This document shows, piece after piece, positions 12,561 to 22,904 of a DNA stretch of 64,000 nucleotides. A program made the position numbers and the translations under genes. The stretch's first letter is position 1. Each line of letters begins with the position of its first letter. Below the pieces are notes generated by a model. It did not search any database, was not told the origin of the DNA, and saw only the letters and a program-made list of their open reading frames with translations. Source of the stretch: Aphrophora alni (lineage: Eukaryota > Arthropoda > Insecta > Hemiptera > Aphrophoridae); the NCBI GenBank assembly GCA_963513935.1, contig OY740765.1:120409362-120473361 (forward strand), in the 5' to 3' direction.

Positions 12561-12568
12561 TTCAAAAT

Positions 12569-12768
12569 GCACCTATTTAATATTTTTCGTGCTAAATATC
12601 TCGAAACACGTAAAAAAATAAAACAATTGTAAATTGTATTTATTAAACACATTGTAAACAAAAAATAAAATTTAAATTGTCATTAATTTCTTAAATAAAT
12701 ACAATTTGCATTTTAACAAAAATTGTACATATTTCGAGATGTTTAGCACGAAAAAATTAAATGGGCGC
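12569..12768. mobile_element. Foldback/MITE-like element, ~200 bp
   Basis: The left arm begins GCACCTATTTAATATTTTTC and continues GTGCTAAATATCTCGAAA. The right arm, read as reverse complement from 12768, is GCGCCCATTTAATTTTTTCG followed by TGCTAAACATCTCGAAA. The pairing extends inward with mismatches, so most of the 200 bp folds into one long hairpin. No coding sequence. Just to the right (about 12780-12830) a stretch resembles the internal part at 12660-12704, which suggests a local duplication. Confidence 0.75.
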
Positions 12769-12944
12769 TACTCTCTAAACAATAAAGTTTAAAGTGTCAT
12801 TAATTTGTTTAATAAATGATTTCCTTTAATTTTTTTTAAAGTGAATGGTTTTAGAGATATTCAACATTGAAATATTTCAAAAAATCATCATTTAGACATT
12901 TTAAAAGGTAGAGTTTCATCTATTAATTATAATATTATAATTGC

Positions 12945-13388
12945 ATTTGTGTCAATTTTCCGAGGCGTTACGGTTAAATAATGATTCACCGGAAAACACA
13001 ATTCGAAGATATTATTAAGAGTCAGTCTCGTAATGTTCAATGACTTTAGAACCAAATTCTTCTGTCCGAGTCGTCTTCGAAACTCTTAGGCCTATAAGAC
13101 TTCACCTTAAGATTTTTAATGATTCTATGAACAGAAGATTCGGTCAGACCAGAGTTTTAAGGACATCTTTCTAATCGAATTCTGTTCAGCAGGAGATTTT
13201 AACAAGGCAGCACGAATATTTTTTCCCACATCCACGTCAGATTGTCGACTGTAGGCTATTACACTTCCAGTTTCCAGTAGTGTTTTCCACTTTGATATCG
13301 ATTTGTTTGATGGTGGTTCAATATACATAGTTTGGAATCGTCTTCTTGCTTCAAGATCATTAAAAATGCGATTGCCCATGAACAGCAC
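12945..13388 (-). pseudogene. Mariner/DUF4817-like transposase relic
   Basis: The minus-strand frame 13388-13125 begins with GNRIFNDLEARRRFQ, then ISKWKTLLETGSVIAYSRQ, then a helix-rich segment ending SIRKMSLKLW. This layout matches the N-terminal helix-turn-helix (DUF4817 type) of insect mariner-like transposases. Below 13125 the frame is shifted but continues with VHRIIKNLKVKSYRPK and, at about 12983-13003, IVFSGESLF, which resembles the FSDE block holding a catalytic acid (Asp changed to Gly here). The remainder of the catalytic core is absent. An ACAGAGTGTCCC-type end lies upstream at about 13758-13771. Confidence 0.65.
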
Positions 13389-13757
13389 ATCGGTACGTTA
13401 CATTATGTTTTATTAAAAAGCTATGATTAAAACAAAAAAAGAGGTTAACTGATGAATAAATCTATTTCATTCGGTACAATTTCAAAACATTCGACAACTC
13501 ACCATGACAGCTTAATACAATATAACAGCTGTTTTCAAATTAACATGACAGCTGTTAATAAAAAATAAGATAATGTAGTAGCACTGAAAATGTGTTTTTT
13601 TTTTAAACTACCACCATTTTATTTGCATACAAGAAAATATACGTGAACATTCTGTGGTGTATTTTCATATATAAAAGATTCGTGCAATATTTTTAAACAA
13701 CTCGGTCCAAAAACCGATTTGACTTCCACGACAAGTCAAACACTGTAAAACCTTCAT

Positions 13758-13772
13758 GGGACACTCTGTATA
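13758..13772 (-). repeat. Probable 5' terminus of the mariner-like element
   Basis: On the minus strand the sequence reads ATACAGAGTGTCCCATGAAGG, about 370 bp upstream of the transposase relic. Ends of the form ACAGxGTGTCCC are common on insect elements with DUF4817-type transposases. The partner end was not found, which fits a 3'-truncated copy. A related end occurs in the small element at 45235-45374. Confidence 0.4.
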
Positions 13773-13774
13773 TC

Positions 13775-14785
13775 AGCATTTGATAAAGAAAGTCGATACA
13801 TAACCTCAAAACACTGTGCACTGTGTTTGTATATAAATGATTACTAATTAGTTATTACGTAAGGATTGTAGCAGTATGTATAAAGCTCAGATTGAAGGCG
13901 TAGAAATGAACTTGCTCTGTTCTACACACTATGACCTCGATTCTACGATAGTTTCATTTATGCAATTACAATAAAGAGTTTATATCAACAATTGGTGTAG
14001 AGTTATGACGGTTCAACGACCTGGTTAAAGTTTGAAGAAGTTGCTAATTACAATACTTTGTTTAATACTAAGTCGGAGTCTTTACAATCCTATCTCTTAA
14101 TTTTAAAAATTTCACTGAATATTTTCCCTTAGGATTGGATATGGGACTGTTGTATCTCCTATGTATTTATTATTTCATTACTCAGTTTTTAAGCCTCCTA
14201 TGAAATCACCGTAACACAAGGCTTAATACTTATTGTACACATTACAATAGTATTTTTATTTACAATTTTTTTTTTTATTCCGTAGACCTATTATGAAGGT
14301 CTCAGAATTGTCAACAGATTAGGTAAATCCAAATAACAATAAAACACAATACAAAATTACACAAACACAGATTAAAACACATAACTAAGCTCAATAAGCA
14401 ACAAGTAATATGAAAACATCAAATAAGATATATCGCATTGATATACTACACAATCAATTTCAAATCAACTCTTCAACAGAGTAATAAGATTCACGAAAAA
14501 CCGATTCAATTTCTTTAAAAAAAAGTTAAAAATTGTTACAAACCCTTCTTGCAAACGATTAAACAGCCTTAAACAGCCATGTAATGAGCTCCGTGCTCAT
14601 ACTTAGATAAGTTATGTGTTGGTAAAGTATATTGTGTCTTTGTCTCGTCTTGTGCGGTAAATTAAATCCCAATATGTATCAACAGTCGCGACATTAACAT
14701 AAATAAGTTAAAAGATACTTTTTATATCAGATATTATATTTTAAAAGACATGATTTTTTGAGAAAGAAGAAAATAAGTGTTTGTA
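13775..14785. other. No gene seen
   Basis: AT-rich non-repetitive sequence with short poly(T)/poly(A) runs (about 14265-14275). I see no motif, array or terminal repeat. Confidence 0.4.
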
Positions 14786-14789
14786 ATTT

Positions 14790-14952
14790 GGCGAAAAACC
14801 TCTCTCTGTCATCAATGTTTTATAAAAAAGAAAGAGAAGAACATAAAATAAATAACTCTAATAGCGCGTGAGTCTAAAGAGACCTAAACCAAGACTACAT
14901 GAATAAAGGTATGCTCCTCAGGATTTCTACGCACGTACTCACTATTGTGAGC
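14790..14952 (-). repeat. Dispersed ~230-bp repeat, copy 1 (deleted)
   Basis: Read on the minus strand it starts GTGAGTACGTGCGTAGAAAT, passes CATGTAGTCTTGG and GGTCTCT, and ends GATGACAGAGAGAGG followed by a pyrimidine-rich tail. These blocks occur in the same order in eight other copies in this window. The middle, which should hold the CTTGACCAACTCTTGTTCTC block, is deleted. Confidence 0.75.
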
Positions 14953-15224
14953 TCTTGACTGTTAAGTTATTTTAAATTTTTTTTTTTAATTATAGTTTAC
15001 ATTTATTAAAATTTGAACAAAATTATTAGAACTAATTTTGAGAAAATCAGAATAATTAGTTTTGGTTTTTCGGCAGCTTCCTCTCTAAATTCTGATCTTC
15101 GTTTCTTATTTTTTAACACTATGTATTATTTTTAGACCTTAAGCACTAATTTTTGATTAAAATCATTTAAAAAATATTTAAAATAAAACACACTTTCTTA
15201 CAAATAACATCTTTACAAATTAAA

Positions 15225-15258
15225 ACGCGTTTCAACGACAATATCACCATCTTTAGTG
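15225..15258 (-). ncRNA. Hammerhead-like core motif (degenerate)
   Basis: On the minus strand the sequence reads CTAAAGATGGTGATATTGTC then GTTGAAACGCG. The pattern CUNANGA, then a hairpin (GGTGAT/GTCGTT with several G-U pairs), then GAAAC resembles the core of hammerhead ribozymes, which Penelope-like retroelements often carry. The invariant G of CUGANGA is changed to A here, so it would not cleave. Related motifs occur at 21800-21836 and 38158-38192. Confidence 0.25.
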
Positions 15259-15296
15259 ATATACGATTTACAATAATCAAACTATAACTGATGTAA

Positions 15297-15560
15297 ATCT
15301 TCTGTGAACCTGTGACATTTTTTAAAGAAATTAATTTTTATATCAACCTAATAGCTTTACTTTTAAACTTAACTTATGGAATTTGTTCTGCTGTTTTGAC
15401 CAGGAAGTCATACATCTTCTGTGAGCATTTGACATTTTAAAAGAAATTTTATATCTCCTTCTAATAGTCTTACTTTTAAACTTAACTTATGGGGTTTGTT
15501 CTGCTCTGTTGACCGGCAAGCCACATTAAGATAAATCTTCTGCCAGCATTTATCCTTCCG
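15297..15560. repeat. Short tandem duplication, period ~118 bp
   Basis: ATCTTCTGTGARC...TTTGACATTTT, then TTTTAAACTTAACTTATGG, then TTGTTCTGCT...TTGACC repeats at about 15297 and 15413, with a third partial start at about 15534. Roughly 2.2 copies, 15-20% diverged. Confidence 0.8.
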
Positions 15561-15796
15561 GCTGGGAGTTTTGTTCATTTTAACCTCAGTTACTTAGGAT
15601 TATTTTAGCTTTAGTTTAGGAGTATCTATCCTCTGATGATTATAACTTTGTTACTGAAATGTACATCAGGAAATTAAGGGGATAAACAAATAATTATCCA
15701 TTTGTGTTTGGTGTTTAGTTATTTGCGTTTTTTTCCCAAGTTTGTGGTTAAGGGAATTTGCAACCAAATTAAACTATAATTGTTAAACTTATAAAT

Positions 15797-15832
15797 AATA
15801 TAACCTAACGTAACCTAACTTAACCTATAACA
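15797..15832. repeat. TAACC-type repeat cluster
   Basis: Several TAACCTAAC-like units in a row. GGTTA/TAACC clusters recur at about 20857-20884 and 34487-34530. They resemble interspersed insect TTAGG-like sequence but are too short and impure to be telomere. Confidence 0.7.
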
Positions 15833-16191
15833 TTGTCGTTGCAAACTCGTTTGAGTTAATAAACGTATTATTTTTTAGAAATTTCGTTTAGGTTTCATTT
15901 TATTAAGATTTTACAAGTCTAGCTTAATTATCATTTATAAAGAAATAATTGTTAAGTGGTTATATTGTGGTCATATTTAGAGGTGTTTTTTATTTTCTCG
16001 CTAAAATTTTGGGTACCTCGAGCATAGTTTGGAAAAATCGAAAATAAATCCAGAAAGCCGCCGTGTTTTTTTCATTTCTCAAATTACTCAAATTAATTTT
16101 ATTGCAGTTTGAAGTTTTGATTAAAGCTGTAAATTCAACCAACACAGAATAGCAATCGGTTGTGTAGGGTTTGAGATAAAGCCTTTAGATC

Positions 16192-16329
16192 ATGGATAAG
16201 GATGAGGAGATGTTGCCGTTTTATTTGTGGCCATTAAAAGTTACACCACATTTGGTAGATCACCTTTTGAAAAGAAAAAAAATCATCGTTAAGGTTTCCC
16301 CTTATCAATCATGTATTCGGTTTTATTAA
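16192..16329 (+). CDS. Short open frame of 45 codons, unknown
   Basis: The ATG at 16192 follows a purine at -3 and opens a frame starting MDKDEEMLPFYLWPLKVTP and going on to a Lys-rich end, with a stop at 16327-16329. The composition is more protein-like than the surrounding AT-rich frames, and it carries a possible splice donor (AAG-GTTTCC) near 16291. I do not recognise it. It could be a first exon of a host gene, a transposon fragment or chance. Confidence 0.15.
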   Translation: MDKDEEMLPFYLWPLKVTPHLVDHLLKRKKIIVKVSPYQSCIRFY

Positions 16330-16485
16330 TATGTTTTGTTTTTTGACCGTTAGATAAAACATTTTATATTTTTAATTTGACATAAATCATTAAAACAGAT
16401 TTGGTATGTGTTTATATTTTTAACACATTTCAAGTTGTTGTTTTCGTCGCTATTTCTTGAATAAGTTAATATTTCGATACCCTCA

Positions 16486-16712
16486 GGGGCTTATTCATAG
16501 GACCCGAGGACCCAAGTCTGATTTACACCATTTTATTCATGTAGTTTTGGGTTATATCCCTCTCTTTTCTCTTTCCTATTAGGTCTCTCTTGATCAACTT
16601 TTGTTCTCTTCCGACCCTGACGCTACTAAAATATTCGAGGGTAGAGTTATTTTTATGTTCTTTCTTCTTTTTTTATAAGGCGACAATGACAGAAAGGTTT
16701 TAAACAACAAGA
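16486..16712 (+). repeat. Dispersed ~230-bp repeat, copy 2
   Basis: Blocks in order: GACCCGAGGACCC, CATGTAGTTTTGGGTTATAT, GGTCTCTCTTGATCAAC, TCTTCCGACCCTGACGCTAC, ATATTCGAGGGTAGAG, TTTTATGTTCTTTCTTC, then TAAGGCGACAATGACAGAAA and a run ending in TTTAAACAACAA. The segment is near full length and is a good reference for the family. Confidence 0.85.
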
Positions 16713-16834
16713 AAAAATAATAAAATTTCCATAACTCATTATTAAAATTGGATCTAAACATTTTGATCAAATTTCGTTAAAATGTAGTAAAAACAATAAA
16801 TATTCGTCGGTTTCCCACAATTTCTAAAAAAAAT

Positions 16835-17030
16835 AACTCCAAGGTTTAAACAGCCCGTTGAAGAACCAGACCTGCTAGACTGCTTTTAATTCGCTACTAA
16901 TTATAGTATCCCAACTATCCTCACGAAGCTGGGTCAATACAGTAAATGTTTGAGCCCCACGAAGATTGAACCCTAAAACTCTTATTCCTGAAACCAGAGT
17001 GCTTTCTAATAGATCAGCCGGGGGCTCCCA
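16835..17030 (-). repeat. tRNA-derived SINE-like unit or tRNA pseudogene
   Basis: On the minus strand 17027-16952 gives a 76-nt tRNA-like fold. GAGCCCC and GGGGCTC form a perfect 7-bp acceptor stem. GGCTGATCTATTAGAAAGC looks like an A box with a D arm. GGGTTCAATC looks like a B box with a TTCAATC T loop. The T stem is broken (TAGGG against TTCGT) and the anticodon stem is poor; the loop would read CAG. This is therefore a decayed tRNA or, given the unrelated ~120 nt that follow, the head of a SINE. The 3' limit is a guess. Confidence 0.5.
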
Positions 17031-17855
17031 ATATTCCCAATAATTGTAAATCGGTAAATCTCAATTAAAATAGTAAATAAATTTTGGGTTCTTTGTGGAA
17101 GTTCAAAATTTCAAATTAGGCGTAAGCCACTTTGATTTCAATTTTCTTAATTTTCCAAAATCTTAGCATCGATTTTGTTTACGACGGCGACGGTGGTTAA
17201 ACGCCCATTTTAAGAAATGACATTCGAACCAGGTTTAGAAAGAAAAAAAGGGGGGGGCTAATTACAACTTTATTATATTCTTTGGAGCTAATTTTGATAA
17301 AATAAATTATTGTGTTTCGTCAATGTATGCTCATACACCGAAATTTATCCATTTGGGCTGTACGATTGAGGATTGGAAATCATTTAAAAAACTGCGCATT
17401 TCATCACAATTTTGTTTGTTTGAGAAAATCATAATTTTCAATTTTAGTTTTATGACAGTTGGGGTGATATTTGGTTTCTTTCATGTCCAGGCTTAAACCT
17501 ATATTAACTTGATGCACTCGAGTGTGTTACAAGGTAACAAGCCTAAGGCTAGTGATCAATTAGGGACTAGAGTAGTAGGCTGTACAATTGAGATACATTG
17601 ATCTAATGGAGCCACACTCAGCCCTTTACTTTGATTACAGAAGCCCAAAGGGGTGGATAGAAGGGGATATACAATCTCTTGTTAAGCCCCATCATATAAC
17701 CGACTACCCCCAATTATTGTCGTTTATCTAGTTACTGCTTTTCAAATTGTTGTGATATCCGTTTACTAAAACATGTAGAGCGCGTTTAACAAAACAGGTA
17801 CTCAAAAACATACTTAATATATCCAGTATACTGTGGATAAGTGAGGTTATAATGA
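17030..17855. other. No gene seen
   Basis: Mixed, mostly AT-rich sequence. A short block at 17230-17250 is purine-rich with a G run. I see no array, TIR or motif. Confidence 0.4.
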
Positions 17856-17856
17856 C

Positions 17857-18142
17857 CGATAGGTTTTCCGCTTTAAAACAACACGGGAAAACAAAATTTC
17901 TTTCTTTTTAAAGACATAAAACCTCTACGTCCTCATCCCTTTATAAAAATAGGAAGAAGAAACGTAACATGAAGACTCCTTTTCCTGGAATACTTTAGTA
18001 GTGACGGAGTAGGAAAAAATCAAAAGAGAGACCTCATAAGAAAGATGAAAGAGACGTATTTAACCCAAGAATACATGAGAAATGTGCATATCCAGCTAGG
18101 GTCCTTCGGAAGTCTCGTGCCCGTACTCACTATAAGTGAGCC
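17857..18142 (-). repeat. Dispersed ~230-bp repeat, copy 3
   Basis: Minus-strand reading starts GGCTCACTTATAGTGAGTAC, then GGGCACGAGACTTCCGAAGG, ACCCTAGCTGGATATGCACA, TCTTGGGTTAAATACG, and ends CGGAAAACCTATCG. The start holds a 5-bp palindrome, CTCAC-TATAA-GTGAG in plus orientation. It has the best-preserved 5' end of the family in the window but carries extra bases in its 3' half. Confidence 0.8.
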
Positions 18143-19066
18143 TATGAAGGTGAAAAAATGCAATAATTTTGTGGGACAATTTGTATGTAACTGACCAAGA
18201 GTAAGCGAGTTCCCGTTTAAACTCCGACATTTCGTCTGTATTATCGGACATTTGCCATCATTTGTGTATCACATACAATACAATATTTGAAAATTTCATC
18301 TGCATTTTGAAATAACATTTTTTATAAAGTTAAAATGAAATTTATTGGTTCCATTGTTTTTCAATTAGGCTAAAAAGCAATTAAATTGGATACGTCATAC
18401 GATGTGGTTCTTTTTTCCTATTTTAAGTTTGCCCAAAGTACCACACTTTTGGGTGACAGGTAAAATTCAGTTCAACATCAAATACTTGTCTCAATTTAGT
18501 TTAGCGAAAATTTTAAAAACTGTTTAGTGTTCGATTTCACATATTCAGCGATTTTATAATTATTTTAAAATTTCAAATAATTTCGTGAGAGCCATTAATT
18601 TTGTCTTCTTATGCTCTTTAGTTTCACATGTCACAAGATGCGGGTTTACTTTTGAAAACCTTTAATACCCCTAAATATCCCCCTTTTAGTGAAAAATTCA
18701 AAAATATCGTAAAAGAAACTTCAGGTGATGTAGTTAACAGTCCCAAAAGTGTTTGGCTCTATATATAAGTTAAGGTGGAGGGGGGAGGGACTTTACTAAC
18801 TCACTGTATAAAAAATACAAGACGTTTCGAGAATTGGTAACGACGTTATAACTTCCGTTATCACGTGATAAAACTAGAACATAAGAAAAGTGAAAAACGC
18901 CAATGCCTTGTAGACAAGGGCACGTTGGAAACTAAACTAAAACGAAAAACCTAAGAACATAACCTAGGTGTAAAGCTAGAATGAGCAGTTAAAACTAAGA
19001 CTAAACTCGTTTGTATGTTTATTTGTGTGTTTACCAATAGGTTTGAAATGGTTTTACTTGTTTATT

Positions 19067-19068
<2 letters not shown>
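18142..19068. other. No gene seen
   Basis: AT-rich with no array or motif recognised. A purine-rich GGTGGAGGGGGGAGGGAC block lies near 18773-18790. Confidence 0.4.

Positions 19069-19106
<38 letters not shown>
19069..19106. repeat. (TA)n microsatellite
   Basis: Pure TA dinucleotide run of about 19 units. Confidence 0.97.
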
Positions 19107-19109
<3 letters not shown>

Positions 19110-19499
19110 AACACATAACTATGAGAAATAAAAAAAAAACTGCTTTAAAATATATCTGAAGACAATATTATGTGTAAAGAAAATACTTAGCCGATTATAA
19201 ATTAAACTATTAAAAAAACAACTGTACGAAGAAAATGTAGGTACCAAATTTTATGCCTTACCAGGTCCTAATACTCCCCCCACTCGAATACTGAATTCAT
19301 GATAAAAAACAGGCTATTGAAAATTAAACATGATGTATAGGCCTACATCTATAAAATAAACATATAAATGAATAATAGACAATAATAATATTTTAAGAAT
19401 TATAAATAAAATACTAATGTAGTATACACATATATATGTAACCTCATACATATATGTAGGTTTACCAGTTTGATACCGTAACGTTTATAGGTTGAGTAG

Positions 19500-19961
19500 T
19501 AGCAATGACTACATAAATACTATAAGACACGACATGGCCATGTTAAATATTCTACGCTTATTCTTGAGTTGACCAATACCCGCTAGGGTGTGGAGCTGTC
19601 GCTCTTTGCTAGAGAATCTGAAGTTGATGTGACTGGCGCTAGGTGGCTCTACGGTCAAACAATGTTTCAGTTGCGCACTGATGCCACATATGGGACCAGA
19701 GATGCGAGGGAAAGTCGAGAATCGCTTATCTCAGCGCACGAACTGACAACACTGACTATGCTGACGGAAGTAAGTGAGAAGGTTTGTGAGAGAGAGGTCA
19801 ACAGTTGTACATTCTCAACCAAGTTGGATGCGTACAGTCAGCACCTGCTGCTAGCGCTTTCTGATAGCTGTGTGTCAAACTTGTGACGAACAGCACCCGT
19901 AAAGCGTAAACTATTTCCCTATCCTATGTCGTGTCTTATAGTATTTATGTAGTCATTGGTA
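19500..19961. mobile_element. TIR element (~460 bp) with a GC-rich interior
   Basis: CAATGACTACATAAATACTA then TAAGACACGACAT at 19503-19535 is repeated as an exact inverted copy at 19925-19957 (the right arm in plus sense reads ATGTCGTGTCTTATAGTATT...). The arms are at least 33 bp, with further weaker pairing outward. The interior is about 50% GC in an environment near 30% and holds an open frame. It could be a MITE that captured a gene piece. I cannot fix a target duplication. Confidence 0.75.
19590..19886 (+). CDS. Unrecognised open frame inside the TIR element
   Basis: This is an open frame of 98 codons, starting at a non-ATG codon (GTG), in a GC-rich island between the two arms. The translation is of normal composition, rich in Ser, Thr, Glu and Leu, with no low complexity and no domain I recognise (it includes VDVTGARWLYGQTMFQL and a final Cys-rich end). 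Codon use unlike its neighbours suggests captured coding DNA, but a chance frame in a GC-rich segment is possible. No function proposed. Confidence 0.25.
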   Translation: MELSLFARESEVDVTGARWLYGQTMFQLRTDATYGTRDARESRESLISAHELTTLTMLTEVSEKVCEREVNSCTFSTKLDAYSQHLLLALSDSCVSNL

Positions 19962-20769
19962 GTAGTTTGGCAGTGTCCCGTATGACACATAATGAAAGGT
20001 GAACGTGGAACCAAGAGTAGGTAAGATAATAGAGGTTTATCACACCCGTACTCATGAATGATCCACTGAGTGAAACAGTCTTGAAATGAATAATTTTTAT
20101 GTTGTTGTTAACGGGTTTTAATGTGATGTTTAAGTAATGTTAAACTGTACTTGATTTCTCAATATTTCCCATACGATAATATAATGGAGATATTTCAACC
20201 TTTTACAAAAAATACATTCCAACCATCGTATTAAACGCAAGAGTTGTTTCCGTGTCTCATGATAGACACTTTTAAGAATAAATCACCTCTCTATGTTATC
20301 GGTTGTTTCAAACAAAACGAATTGTATAAAATCGGGTCCTGTGGGCGTAGAACTAGAGATAGAAGAAAGCGATAACATACCGGCAAACACTACAGCCTAT
20401 TGCCTGATTGTGCATACCTCATATGTATTATATAATCTACTCTCTGGTACCGTGAAAAAAATTACAACGTAATACCGCCACCGGCTACAGTGATGGTTCA
20501 AGGTGAAAGAGGAGTGCGCATGAGTAGATTATTGGTATAATAAGTTGCACTCGTTCACCGATCTGCAACACATCCGGGACTTGTCCAAGTCTTCCTCAGA
20601 CTCGTACCTAAAGATAGCTTATCATATTTAGAGGACATGATTGACTTAAATAGGCCCAATTAATTTGAAAGTCAATCGGATGATATTTGCAAAGACTTAA
20701 ACTAGGTATTCACTACCAATGGGTGTGTCCACGGTGATCAAATTTCAAGTCAGTAATGGGCAATTATCG

Positions 20770-21200
20770 AACAATGTTTATGCAGTTACGCTGCGTCAAA
20801 GGAACACATTTCTTCGGATGAAGATTATGCCAGAGAAATTTTGTTGGTGGGCGGTTTAAGTTAGGTTAAATTAGGTTAGGTTATGGCGTGTTTTCCAATG
20901 TAATAAGTACATTGTCGAAGAATTGGCTATAGCCAGCGAAAATTTTCACAGCGTCACGGTGTTTATGCCACGTATTAAATGATAAAGCTCAACGATCGGC
21001 TTGGTGCCTCCAAAAAGTGGGACGAAGGTGGTGTACACTATAACGAGGACACGATACTCAATATGTGCAAACGTTTTGCTAAACTTTTCACTAAAGGACT
21101 TGAAAAGGCACAATTTCTAAACGATTCCATCAGAACGTAATGGAACTGTCTCAGGAGGAGAAGTTGTCTTATTGTACCGACCTTGAATAGTTATTACCTC
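20770..21200 (+). pseudogene. Unrecognised coding remnant, possibly SGNH-like
   Basis: One frame gives CSYAASKEHISSDEDYARE then ILLVGGL. After a GGTTA-type cluster (20857-20884) a frame gives EELAIASENFHSVTVFMPR, two stops, then LGASKKWDEGGVHYNEDTIL and NMCKRFAKLF, ending at a stop near 21137. The composition looks coding. The order (LLVGG, a TVFMP strand, then a D...GVHYNE block) loosely resembles an SGNH hydrolase fold, but I would not name the family. The GGTTA cluster appears to interrupt it. Confidence 0.3.
20857..20884. repeat. GGTTA-type repeat cluster
   Basis: AGTTAGGTTAAATTAGGTTA and a following GGTTA, lying within the coding remnant. Possible repair-associated insertion. Confidence 0.65.
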
Positions 21201-21308
21201 AACATAATAGTAACGTAGATAGTAAATGTGCATTAAAAAGCGCAAAATGTTATTACGATTTGCATCTTGCCAAATTGTGGTCAGAGATAGAGGGATACCG
21301 AGGAGAGA

Positions 21309-21310
<2 letters not shown>

Positions 21311-21381
<71 letters not shown>
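21311..21381. repeat. (GA)n microsatellite
   Basis: Uninterrupted GA dinucleotides, about 35 units. Confidence 0.97.
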
Positions 21382-21383
<2 letters not shown>

Positions 21384-21799
21384 TAGCGAGTCTTACCTGT
21401 AGTGGGGGTAAGGTTTCGTTTCTCTTCAGAGACAGTCAGTATTTCAGTGTCTAAATACTCCCACGTTATATTAAGTTGTGACTCCAATGAATGATGATTC
21501 ACAATGACAACGCAAGGAATTGTGACACAAAAATAACCCATAATATATTTAATGTTTATTATTTTTTTGAATGGTGTTTTGTTCAAGTGTCTAGTATTGT
21601 TTTCCCACGTCCCGCATTAGGCAGACACCAGAACCGATTAAAACTTCCAAGGAGCGAGATCTAATGCTTACTTAACCACTATTATAGTGATCAAATTTCA
21701 TTTCTTACTTTTACATTTGTACAAGATGGGTCGAAGACTCTATACGAAAAAAATATTACTATAAATAAAACACGTTAATACCAATTCACTATTTCTTAA

Positions 21800-21836
21800 T
21801 ATTAGGCCAACATGTTTCGCCGTTTCACTGACATCT
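21800..21836 (-). ncRNA. Hammerhead-like core motif
   Basis: Minus strand: CTGAAGATGTCAGTGAAACG then GCGAAACATG. CUGANGA is intact with A at the variable position, a short stem (GUC/GGC) follows, then GAAAC. The flanking stems I and III are not clear. The motif occurs just upstream of the MITE at 21869. Confidence 0.3.
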
Positions 21837-21868
21837 TCAGGCAGATTAACAAAACTAATATCTACTTA

Positions 21869-22132
21869 CAAATGGACAGGTTTCATCTGAGCTGTGAGTT
21901 TTGGTGCGCAGTGGGTCTAGGCGTGGTCTAGGCGTCAGTAAGGTGGTGGGGGAAGCGGCCGCCTCTGTCTGTGTTGGGTGTTGGTACTAACAACGATGTC
22001 TGCAAGACCGCTGGATCGTGGACAGTAATCGACGCCGACTGTTTCCACTACAATGCCACGCGGCCTCGAACTACAAACTTGTACCTCCCTTCCACGCGCA
22101 GCTCACAGCTCAAATGAAACCTGTCCATTTAT
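21869..22132. mobile_element. MITE-like element, ~264 bp, GC-rich
   Basis: AAATGGACAGGTTTCATCTG then AGCTGTGAG at the left is matched at the right end by its reverse complement with a single mismatch (29-bp TIR). The interior (about 21920-22080) is GC-rich and non-repetitive and contains a GCGGCCGC site. No open frame of note. The target duplication is not clear. Confidence 0.8.
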
Positions 22133-22139
22133 ATATAAA

Positions 22140-22890
22140 ATTCAAATTCTCTCTGTTTGTACGCTTATAACTCGAGAGCTGGTGATATGATTGTCGTGTT
22201 GTTTTCATTCCTATGTGTGTATGAGATCTGGTCAGATTGTAGTTTTTATTTTATTCGAATTAATTCATTAGTTTCGAAGTTATAACAATAATTGTCTGGA
22301 ACACGAAAATTAGAATATTTGACATGTTTTACCCGATTTATTAATAGTTTCAAAGACAATATTAGTTTCTTCAGTAGCAAATAAAATATATGATTCAAAT
22401 GCTAATTGACAAAAACTTGTAACTTTTTATAAATCGGTCCAGTGGTTCTCGAGTTATAACAATTTTTAACTGCTTAACAATAAGAAATCCAATTTTGGCG
22501 ACACATTACTCAATTAAAAAAAATATGTTCAGTACCAATATGTATTGCCAATAACAAAGTAGTATATGATTTCAACGGTAATCGGGAAGTTAAATATTTA
22601 AAAATCGGTGTTGTAGTTTCTAAGTTCTAACAATTTTTGGTAGCAATTAAAAAGGGATTTATATCCTCCTGTATATATTGATATTTCTGTGACATTATAC
22701 ATGTTGGAATAAAATGAAAATGTTATTTATAAAACGTCTCAAGGTATAGCTATATTTGTCTACAAGAGTAATACGAAAACCATATTTTCTACATATTTTA
22801 TGAGTTAAAATTTTAGAAGACTACATATATTGGTTTCAAATCTGAGCAGTAGTTGCTGAGTTATAATCATTTTTACTAGTAAAAAGAGGG
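22140..22890. repeat. Degenerate tandem repeat, period ~172 bp
   Basis: The core GAGTTATAACAATTTTT recurs at about 22276, 22447, 22622 and 22856, each preceded by an AAATCGGT-C-AGT-GTT-type block and by an ATATGATT-CAA block. Copies are strongly diverged. It leads directly into the 70/80-bp array. Confidence 0.5.
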
Positions 22891-22904
22891 AATTCAGATT
22901 TTTC

